Below are positions 11,301 through 23,300 of a stretch of DNA of 64,000 nt, in pieces (within the stretch, counting starts at the first letter, position 1; each line of letters opens with the position of its first letter). The notes beneath the pieces were generated by a model that was not told the origin of the DNA, did not search any database, and worked only from the letters and a program-made list of their open reading frames with translations. The DNA is from Helicoverpa zea (lineage: Eukaryota; Arthropoda; Insecta; Lepidoptera; Noctuidae), in contig NC_061469.1 in the NCBI RefSeq assembly GCF_022581195.2, positions 2,852,001 through 2,916,000 on the forward strand, written 5' to 3'. The position numbers were made by a program, and so were the translations under genes.

Positions 11301-14300
11301 CAGCCGGGTTTTCTTTTGACTTGATATACTGCCAGCAGTTGGGTGGCATCACTTCAGTCACTTGTTTGACGCGGTTAGCTACGAAGGGTTTCCACTTGTT
11401 GGCATCCCCATTTAGCCATCCCAATACTGCCATACTATCAATCCAACCAAATATCTTGATATTGTAGTTATTAAGGCATGTCTTGATTTTTGCCATAAAT
11501 TTTGACAATAAAACAGCTCCACTTAGCTCCAGTCGTGGCAATGAAGTATTTTTATTTAGTGATACTAATTTTGTTTTTCCCGCCACTAATACAACCGAAG
11601 AGTCTTGATCTCTTTTTATTCTGCAGTAAATGACGCAAGCATAGGCTTTCGTACTTGCGTCACTGAACCCGTGCAGTTCGATGGTGTCATGTTGCCTTGT
11701 TTGCAACCACCGCGGTATTTCAATTTCATTAATTACCATTATGTCGTTTTTTATTTTTTCCCACTCGTTTCTTATGTCTGTTGGTATAGGTTCATCCCAC
11801 TGTATTTTGGCCTTCCATACATCTTGAAATAAAATTTTGAGCTTGATCGTAAGCGGAGAAATCCAGCCAAGGGGGTCGTATAGCTTGGATATCTGGGATA
11901 AAAATGCTCTTTTTGTAGTAGCCGAGACTGTACTAGGCATTATTTTTGAATTAAATAAGAAGTTATCTTTAGTAGGGTTCCATCCAAGCCCGAGGGTTTT
12001 TGTAGACTCCACTTGTTTGAAGTCAAAATTTTCTTGATCGCAGATAACTTCATCTAGTAACGCCGACGAGTTTGCTTTCCACTTTCTTAGGTTAAATCCC
12101 CCTGCTTTCAATAATTTTATCAGGTCTTCTTGCAGTTGTTTTGCTGACTCTACGGAATGCGAGCCATGCAGCAGGTCGTCCATGTAGAAGCTTTCCTCCA
12201 GGACATCAGGGGCTTCGCTGTTTACATAGTTGTGTCTTTCATCGAGAGCGAGCTGCTTAAGAGTCATCATGGCCAAGAACGGGGCAGATTTTGTGCCGTA
12301 GGTAACGGTGGCGAGAAAGTACTCTCTTATAATCTGATCCTGATTGTTTCTCCATAGAATTTTCTGATATGATTGGTCCAGCGGATGTACCCAAATATTC
12401 CGGAACATCTTCTCAATATCTGCCGTGTAAGCATATTTGTATTGCCTCCACTTGATAATAAGACTCTGTAAGTCCCGTTGCAGGTTTGGGCCCCTGCACA
12501 TGACGTCATTCAAACTGAAACCGCTTGATGTTTTATTTGACGCGTTGAAAATAACTCGTAACTTGGTTGTAGTCGAGTCATCACGTTGCACACAGTGATG
12601 AGGCAAGTAACAGCTGAGTTGCATATTACCGTCGCCGTCCTGTTCTTTGGCCTCACGTGTCATATGACCTAATGACAAATACTCATTAATAAACGATTTA
12701 TATTGTTTCGCAATTTCAGGCTGTCTTTCAAATTTTCGTTCTAAATGATAAAATTGAGCCCTTGCTTTATTTTTCGATTCTCCTAATCTTTCTTGATAAT
12801 TAGGTTTAAATGGTATTCTGACTACGTAGCTACCGTCATCTCTTCTTGAGGTCGTTTCTTGATAAAATTGAATGCAGTGTTGATCTTCAGCGGATAAATC
12901 TATCGATTCTGTAATGTCTTCTGTTTCCCAGAACCTTTCTATCTCCTTTAAATCATTCAAGAGCACGTTACATTGAAAGGAAGTTTTAACATTTCCGCTT
13001 AATATCCACCCCGGACGTGTTTGTTGTGCTGTGGGTAAATTCGGATTTTCTCTACATATGCCTTCCATTAAAATAATGCAGTAAACGTCAGCTCCTAATA
13101 GTATATCTACAGGACGACTTTTGTAAAATTCGGGATCTGCTAGCTTAATATGCTTAAGATATGCCCAACTTGGTTTGGGTATCGAACAGGTTGGTAAGTT
13201 TTTTATTAAAGTTTTCATGATAAAGACATCTGTTTCGAAGTTGAAATCTCCTTCAGTTGACATGCAATGTATATTAATCATCCCCTTACAATTGTTTTCC
13301 TTGGCGCCTACTCCTGATATAACACCTTTGCATTTTTGGCGGGGTAGTTTCAATATTTGGGCCGCGTTCTCCGTTATTAACGAGGTCTGTGACCCCTGGT
13401 CTAAAAGAGCACGCATTACATGATATGACCCGTCCGCAGCTTTTATTTTAATAATTGCAGTAGGCAGCAACACTTCTATAGGGTCTCCTTGCAGCGACAC
13501 GTGACTGCTGCCTTGCACTTGCGATGAAGCCTGTTGCCCCGTGGTTGCGGTCGATGAACTTGCTTCCGGCCGCGTGCGGCGAGGTGACATGTGATTTGAT
13601 TGAAATGCTTCATGCAATATTGAGTTATGTTCTTTATTGCATTCTCGGCACCTTTTTTCTGATTTACAAGGTTGGCCATAGTGATTGTAGAGACAATTAT
13701 AACAGAGGTTATTTTTATCCACCACGTTTTTCTTGATATGCGGTGGCATCTCTAAAAACTTTTGACAGAAATAAATTCCATGTTCATTATTCTGACAAAT
13801 AAAGCACCAATATTTATTAGGTGTGAAAGTTTTCATATTTTTGTTGCCCATATTGTTTGATGGGAATACTCGAGTGCTTGATGAGAATGAGGTTTTATAG
13901 TAATTTAGTTTTTGATGAGGCTTGTTTACATTTTTTCCTGTTGCTTGATGCTGATCGCTTGAACTTGATTTTTGTGTGATATTGTCTTGCTTCCGACGTG
14001 ATGATTCTAGAGTGGTGAATTTTGTTTCCAAGAACTCTAGAAATTCTTTTAAGTTAGGTATTGCTCTTGGTTGCTTCACTGATTCCATGTAATCTTGATA
14101 CGTGTCAGTGTCCAACTTTTGGGATAAAATATGAACCAATATACCCCATATTGGTTCATATTTGGTGTTAATGCCTAAATTCTTGATTGCATTTAGACAT
14201 TCGTTTGTGACATCATGAATGCGCTTGATACCATTGGCGGATTGGTGTTGTAAATTGGGGACGTTTAGAAGAGTATTAGCATGGGCAGTAAAAATTAATC

Positions 14301-17300
14301 TTGTATTGTCATATCTATTAGTGAGAATGGCCCAACTCAGCGAATAATTACTCGAACTAATCTGTAAATGTTGAATCAACCTTTCAGGCTCTCCCCTAAG
14401 TTTACCTTTAAGGAATTGTAATTTTTGAGCGCTAGAAAGTGATGGATTGCGGTGGATGGTCTCAGTAAAAAGATCCTTAAATGGAATCCACTGACTATAA
14501 CTGCCAGTGAAAATAGGTATATCCATTTTTGGTGTAGTTTTTTCAATGTGTGCAACCGACCACATCTTTTTATTAATAGATTTCTTGATATTGTTATAAT
14601 GTGCCTCATACTTTGAGAATTCTTGTTCATATTCACTGTTCGAACCACTTAATTCAGAATCCAACTCCCAGTGAAGTTTGTCAATAACTGACCAACGGGA
14701 CTGCAGAGTTCGCAACAGATCTTCAAATTCCCACTTTTCTGAGACAAGCTCTATATTGATACTTGAAACAGTTCTCATGTACGCCTTAAAATTGCTTAAC
14801 TGTTTTTTCAACATATCTTCGGTCTTGCTGCTAGATGCTCTATCTTGCTCTTGAGCACTTGGCAACACAAATGATGGTGGTTTGAGTATAGGCGTCTGAG
14901 GCCTTTCCTCTGACCCGGTGCTCTTTGGCAGTAAATAATTCTTGATAGTTTCTCTAATAGTTTGATATTGAGATTGGATTACCCCATACCTTTCACTTGA
15001 AAAATAGTGAAGCGATGCATCGCCAACGTTCACTAACGTGATATGATTATTATTGAATTGCGACCAATATTGATCTAAAGAGTCTAAACGTCGTTGGATA
15101 TAATCCGGAGTTTTCCTTTCTCTTCCGTCTTTTTTAAAGTTAGTAAAAAGCGTTTCGATCGCAACAGCGATCTTTTCCTGTTCCGACAGGAGTTCTTCCA
15201 CCAGCGACATGGCGAAAACCGGTCAAAAATTAATAAAAGGAAAGATCTTACTTGATAAGCCTTTCTACTTGATACGAAAGGGTCACCGTACTCCTTGCTG
15301 CTATGCAATCTGGCTGCAGCCGTAGCCTCGACAAGGTAGCTCTCGTGCGTCTTGATATCACGAAAGCTTGGTTCTTAATACAGAACTGAACGCACTGGAC
15401 ACGTGGCTAAAGTCAGAACCGGAACACGAACAAGTGCACTATATTCGCGTTAAGGTCCCGCCTTACCGAAAGCTCGAAGGACCATGTAGGATTATCGTCT
15501 CTTGATATCTTAGCACTTGATATTAAAAGTCTTGATATAGTTTGAAATGACTGTATTCTCCAACTTGATTACAATTACTTGATATTGATGAGAGATGTAT
15601 GAAGGGTGAGAACGCGCGGTGTACTTGATGACCGAAAACGAACTGAACTCAATTACTTATTTTTTATATTGTAACAAATTATAGAAATGATGACGCGTGC
15701 GTTTCACACGGTTTCGTAATTATGTCGAGTGTAACTCGTACAAGGGGCCTTATAGGTAGACATTAATTATATTTGATGTTAACTATGCACACTCACACGA
15801 TTTTTCTTTCTGTCTTCAAATCTTGCTCATCTATATGCGTATTTGGACTTCACACTATACTGATACTTAACATTCTGTAGTGGTTCACGTTTCAATTCAA
15901 ACATACTTTATGTAGACTGTATTGGTTTTGTACTGTATTATTATAACTGAGGTATTTAAAGTTGTCATTCAGAATAAGTACTTAGTCCATTTTTGGTTCT
16001 GGCATAAGTGAAATAGTTATATTCCGTAACTAGCTTCCCCCCGCGGCTTCGCCCGCTTGGAGTTCGGTTATATCGCGTTTCCAAGAGAATTCTCCTAAAG
16101 TCCCGGATAAAAACTATCCTATGTTCTTTCTCAAGTTCAACTCTATCTCTGCACCAAATTTTATTAAAATCAGTTCAGTGGTTTAGACGTGAAAGCGTAA
16201 CAGACAGACAGACAGAGTTACTTTCGCATTTATAATATTAATAGGGATTCCAGAAATTCTCTACTTACCTACTCACACAGGACTACGTACAGTCACTGCA
16301 GGTACTTCTTACTTTCAATTATTTTTTTAATAATTAATCATTGACTGAAAGCATTGTTTGATATTTTTTATCGCGTGACTAAAGGCAGACGGTAAAAGAT
16401 TATTTTGCATTCCTATACACACAATCAAATTCATCGCACCATTCTTTCCACAATCAGAGCTGCAGACTAAACATAAATATTTATCTATAGTCTATGTTAT
16501 CCTACATCACCAGTAAATAAGGTATTATCTTAATTATTATCCGGTGGTTATGTCGTATGACGTCACATCACGCGAGCCGAGCCAAGACAGAGTTCTAATT
16601 TAGATTATTTGAAAATAAACCGCTATTTTTGTTGCGTTGCAAGTTCAAGGTAGCGTCGATGTCATAACAACGATGTTTGTAATAAACAAATTCAGGTTCC
16701 TTTTAATATGAAGTGTTTTAAACTCTTTTCAAAAATGATGGTCAGAGGTCGGGTCTAGAAACTAGAACGTTTCGCTGGGACTGGTGTCATGGGCTGTTTG
16801 TAGAACTTTGCTAGACAGGTAATTCTATAGAATCTATACGATCTTGACCGATTTCGGCCACAGCGACTTGGATCTGCGCTCAGATCAATTCTTGATCTGA
16901 GGATCTGCGCTTATTTTTGAGAGTTTAGAAGCTGAAGGAGGCAATAAACTCGTTAGGATAAAACTAAACAGGATTCAATTTATAATCATCCGATCTTTTG
17001 TCGTCATATTATCTCTGAGATTTCTGCAAATAGGTATTGCGATAGTATAATCTGCAATGTCCGGTAACTGATGCTTATCTTTCGTTTGGCAAATTGCACA
17101 CATCCATTCTTTGGGGCGATGTCCCCTATGATAACACAATATTGTGGCACTCCTTCTCCTCGTTGTGTCGTTTGTCCTCAATGTTGAGGGTCGGGACCTC
17201 GATGAATTAATTTCTCCTGGACTATTATACGCCATCTAGTCCTATCTTCAGCGGCGAAGATATAGTCGCAAGTGGTGCTGTTTAATGTGGACCTGATATG

Positions 17301-20300
17301 GTCTCACCAAGGAATTGGACTTATACCTTTGGGTCTTTCCCATTTAATTTGCCAGTTAGCAGCTGCTTTTCCAGGTTATCAATCTCTTTCTAGCGACGTG
17401 TCCAAAAAACTCGAAACACCTCCTCAGGCATTCGGTGGAAAGCCATGGCATCATGCCATCATGGCACTAAGGAATATTATTTCTCCAATTAAACATATTA
17501 TATAAAACAAACATACGTTATAAAGTTCCTCTCGTGTTTTCCAGTTTTATCCAAAATCCATCAAAATAATAAATCATCTAAAATAAAATCTTCAGCAATA
17601 AAATCCTACAATCTGACAGAATGCTTCAAAAATTGTGATTATAAAACCAATCCCACGGCATTCTTCACCTTCCTTACCTCAAACATAGGCAGGTACATAC
17701 ATGCGTGAATCCCGGCTTCACTTTCAAAAGAACCGGTGTTCGGTCCCGGTGGGGCCGCCGACCGTTAACTGGCACAGCGGTGCGCGCGCGCCGGTGATTC
17801 CGATGACAGATTCTACCGACAACTTGATGCTTTAGTACTTGGTTATACTTGAACTTAAAGCCAGCTATTTTGATGTATGCTTGTCTTTGCAAATTAGTAT
17901 CTTCAAACCATTAAGAAATATTTGAAGAGTATATAATAATTACAGGACAATATTACTCAAAATTTTCTTTCAACCTATTTACTCCCAAAAACTAGGCAAA
18001 AGAACGACAGGTGTATAAAGATTCTTATCTAAAGTAGAACCAATGATTTAACAGAGAGTAAATAATTCAACTCTCTCTTAAATAACTGTACCTTTGAACT
18101 GGTATTTTGTTTGTCATTCGGTCAGTTGGTCAGCGTAGCTCATAATGTAAGTAAAGTAACCACCAGCAGGTATGTGGTTTTTATAGTTTTGGGCGTAGCT
18201 ATTTTACACTTTGCAATTTGGCAATGTTAGTCCTGCAAATGGAATATTTCCTGACAAAATCAATGTACCTCTACTTATCTTGTAGAGCCTTGTAGGGATT
18301 CCAATATATTAGGATCTTTTTTACAATACCTTGCGAGATCAGTTTAAATAATGTCTCAGCTAATTCCTAAAAAATGGATATTTACCAGATAACTAAGTCC
18401 GGTTCGGATTATCCTACATGTCCGCACTCTCATTACGAGGTGTTTAGTCAATAAATCATTAAGGTTTCCATGGTAACGTCGAGTTGTAGAGACAACGGTT
18501 ATTACATATACCTATTTAGGTATAAAAAGTTTTTGTCCTAAAGACCTCAAACTGATGTTGGTAATTTTCTCACGAAAAGTAATTGTGGTTTCTGTGACCT
18601 CTTTCATATTTCTTGCAAAATTCACGCGAATACAAAGAATTTATACAATATGGGCTTGCGGTTGTATGCGTCATTACCTGACTCATGTTTCTGCTGCACA
18701 ACGGCACATTAATTAAAGTTTTATAAGGCTGTACCTACTTTGTAAGGGGAGTGTCATAAGGTTAATGTTTTTTGGCTTCTGTCATCAATATTTTACTCAA
18801 AGATAGGTATGACAAAATAATATGAAATGAAGATATGATAAAATGGTTTAATGCTCCATTCGCAAATGTTGGCAATGGAGCGCTATGGGGATTTTGAATC
18901 GAAAAAACATGGTTGAACTGATCGTGGGAACCATACGCTTTCAAGCGACTATAGTATTAGGTTTGAATAAGTTATTACAATCTTTTGATTAATCATGATC
19001 ATAAAATTCAACTCATCAAACCGTTGATTGCCATTAACCATAAACTATAAACGAAATGGAAACTCCGTTGACCTTTCGAAAGAGAGAGTGCGGTTCGCAA
19101 GCAGTAGTGTGTCGTGATGACATTATGACACCAGACGACCGCACGACCCAGTAACTGTGCCATATACGGAAGCATGATATTAATTACACATTATTTTAAT
19201 AGTCTTTCAGAATTTACAAAATTAAGTTTATATAAATGAACTCCGAGCTACGAACGCAAGTTTGACGGCAATCGGAAGATCAGGTGATGTAGCTGTTAAC
19301 TTTTTCATCATGAAATGAAAAGATGTCAAGTATAATTTATCATCGTGAGATTGAGGCGCCAATCTTGTGTGCATTATTTATGTGATTTTTTAGCAAATGT
19401 TCAAAAGTAAATAAAGTTCCCATCGTTGGGACTTAAACTTTCTCTTCATAAAAGGGAGGGGAGAAAGTGGAGTAGGTTTAGGCCTGCACTTTCAGTTACC
19501 TGAACTACATACTGGAGCTCCATAATCCTTCATACGTAGATTTTTTTTATTACTAGCCTCTAACTACTGCTTTAAATAAAATTTCAAAAACTCGAACTCG
19601 AAACAAGAATATTCATTGATCGCATATATTTGTCACAAAGTCTCAAAGGTTATCGAACGATACTGTTTGCTACTTAGAAATGTGAAAAACAGCAAACAAA
19701 ATAAATACCTACTTAATATTGGCAAGTATCGTTACGAGTTGAGTAAATAAAGATCAGACCATGGCGTATTTTCCGTAAACTGGGTCCGTGATTCGTCAGA
19801 GTGATTTCATTGATTTGTGAAGTAAGTCTTTCCCACTGTTATCAGATTTTGCCGATTTCAGGAATAGTTCTACATACCTCCGTTTATGAATACCTACTGA
19901 AACAAAAGAAAAGCGCGAGCTATGTCTCGGTCAAAGTTGAATAAGTCTACCAGCAATTTGGTCTGGTCGCTTTAAATACTGACCAACACATACTTAAAAA
20001 AAGTGTGATTGAGGTCAAATAGAATTTGCCCCGTCATAAATAATCGCTGAATGAAAAATAACGGAATTGTGCGCGAAGAATATCCAAATTGGAGAAGCTA
20101 TTTGGAAAAACTGTTAAAACTAAAAACCTGATTTATGAGATACTTTTCTTAAAGTATGTAGACACTCACATTTTCCGTACTGTCTTGTTGATAATAAATA
20201 GATCTGACAACTATTTCTATTTGTGCCAAGCCCCCAAACGTTACGTAATATATTATTCGCGACGGAACTCGAGTATTATTGATTCACACTATTGGAGCGT

Positions 20301-23300
20301 GTTTCTTATCCTTATCATGTTGAACTAAATAATAAATAAGTAAATATTTTGGCAGTTGCGGTCTAAATGCGGGATCACGATTCTTGTCGCAAATATATCG
20401 TTAACTTCTGTTTACTATTGTTGGCGATTGTTGTCTTATTGTTTTTGTCGAATAATATTGTTTTCCTGTAAGTTTTTCGCAATGTCTACGACTCCTATGC
20501 TCAACTTGCCTACATTAAAGCTTGTATTGCCTCAATCCGTGATTATTAGTCTTCACTCCGTATTTTAATTCGACAATTGTATTACGAGTATTAATACGCT
20601 CCCGTACAAAATGGTACGGCCCTGCCCGATTTTCTCGAGATTTGGCTGGGGCACTACCGTGCCCCCAGATAATGTTTGTCAGTTAACCATAGAAATCTGA
20701 AAAGTAGAAAAGCACCCTCTCTGCAATAGATCAATGCAACAAGCATCTTCAAATTACGATAGGACACATCCAAGTTTTTCATAAAACTTATGTTACTAGA
20801 CCATGTCAAAAATGTGCAAAATGTTCTTCTCTCTACTAAATCTAAAATTCACCTTTTATCAATTCCAGTACCTAAGCGGCGTCCACATACCAGTAGTCCA
20901 ACATGGCGACAAGTTCGTCGCGGGAGCAGCGGCCGGTGTCACCGCCGTCACGCTCACGTACCCTCTGGACACCATCCGTGCGCGCTTGGCCTTCCAGATT
21001 ACGGGGGAACACAAGTATACCGGCATCGCACATGCTGCTACTACTATGTTTAAAACGGTAAGGGAATTGAACTTTAGATGTTATGTTTTATACCTACCAA
21101 AGACAAATTTTCACAGATTTTACCTATGCTATGACTTATTCCATGTTAGGGATATCAAATCAAATATCGCGGTAGCTTCCATGTAATTTTTGACAGACCT
21201 TTATAGACTATGATAATGATGAAACTGTCTCCTTATGTCACCTTATTACGGTTTCATTCTGACACAAGCACCTGTCGCGACCCCTTGGGCGTCCTACTGT
21301 TTCGGAAGGGCGGTCTCTAGGACCATCAACCAACACCAGGCAATGAACCACAAGGAGTGTAGACAATAACACTATCCCACCTAACCGATTTAGCATTTTA
21401 CAGTTGCCTTAACTTTAGTTTTAGATCTCTGTGTCTCGGAGGATGCCTGTGCCCAGCAGTGGGACGATAAAAAGACTGATAATATTAATAAATGGAGTTC
21501 AATTAATACTAGACTGTAAATAGCCTGTACATAGAAACTGCATACTTATTATATCTCTATTCTAATATTTACAGGAGGGTGGTATCCGCGCTCTATACCG
21601 CGGCTTCGTGCCCACCATGATGGGCATGGTGCCGTACGCCGGCTTCAGCTTCTACTGCTTCGAGTACCTCAAGTTTATCTGCATGAAGTACGTGCCCACC
21701 ACGCTGTGTAGGAAGTGCGATAGGAATACCGGTACGTACACTTGAAAGAAGTGAAGGTATATAGTACATAGCACATCTCATGAATTACTAGCATATCTAC
21801 TTATAAAGAGGAAACTTTTTTGTACCCTAAACGCCCCGACACTACTGAAACGATTTGAAAAACTCTATCCCCGAGTAATATAGGCTATATTTTTTCGGGC
21901 ATGGCCAGAAGGACGCGGGTGAAAACACTGGGAACAGTTGGTGTTGTATATGTTAGCTATTAAAAAGAATTGCTGTCTACAATTTACCGCTATGTTTTAC
22001 GTTGCTATTTTACTCTAACTTTTTGAATACTTACAGCAACACAAATCTTTTTTGCATACAACCATCTGTTAAATCATAAAATCTATTATGAGGTTTTAAT
22101 TCATGCTCTGGAGATAACACGCAGACGTGCAAAAATGCTGTAGACACAAATAGCCAACAAGTTTCGCCTTGTCGTCGCTTTTCAGTACATCTGACTAATT
22201 TACTACTTTGTCAAACAGACACAAACTTGCTATGCAGTTGTATGACGAACTATAGAATATAGAACATCCGATGAATTCTAATAATCTCATGAAGGGCAAT
22301 ACGTAGGTTTCTACCAAGTTCAGTGCAAAATCATGAACTGCATACAAAAAGTAATAGTGCACTACATAGGAAAATGCATGTTTCGTTCCGTTGAAAATTA
22401 ATTATGCATGCAAACGTGTTGACCGTGCTATTATCTTTAAGTTAAATCTGCTTATAATGTATCATACTGTGTCTGTCTACGATTGTACTTACCTGACTGA
22501 GAAATAGCATAGGAATACTAGGTGTATATTAATCATCATAATCTTGTCAGCCTATTGCCATCCACTACTGAACATATGGCTATGAACCCTTACCATAAAT
22601 CCTTGAATTGGGCAGCTTGCTTTCATCCGCAGCAACTGCTTTCAATATCCCACAATTTTCCACAGCATGTACCTACATAGAAATCCGCATTTGTTCTCAG
22701 GAAGCTACTAGACTTCGTCTTCAATACCTTAAATAACCCCTTCTAATAAAAATACTTCTTCTTAACGTTTATCTCGTCTTGTGACGGGGTCCACTTTCCG
22801 TATCTTATTCCTCCACTTCACTCTATCCAGGACATCTTCCTCTTCGAGTTCTCAGATTTTCATGTCTTTCTTTACGACACTCAACCACCGCAGTTTTGGT
22901 CTGCCACTGCGCCTTTGACCGGGTATATCGAGATCCCTTCTAATAAAACTACATACCTAATTATTTCGGCATCAATTAACTGTATCAATTTGTATTTCCA
23001 GGAGGTCTAGTATTAACAGTGCCAGGCAAGTTAGTGTGCGGTGGCCTAGCGGGGGCGGTCGCACAATCCGTCTCCTACCCCCTCGATGTGACTCGACGGC
23101 GCATGCAACTGGCTTGCATGGACGCTCAAACGGCTAAGTTTGGGTAAGTCTTCTTACTTTTACATATTATCTCTAAACACCTATGTAATCTGGTGATAAC
23201 AATCATCTATAATTCTTTATACTTTAGCTGGAGTTGTAGGCATTGCACTTAGAAGCATTAGATGGTAATCGCACGGGTAACATAAAATGTGTAGATGGTG

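Noticed and set aside
10760..14648. Short ORFs on the plus strand and in alternative minus frames under the BEL/Pao frame
   Set aside because: They are shadows of the 1722-codon gag-pol reading frame.
16558..16565. Further TGACGTCA sites (also near 30225 and 37363)
   Set aside because: They are in introns away from any promoter. At this length and composition a few chance matches are expected, so only the PP2A promoter copy is annotated.
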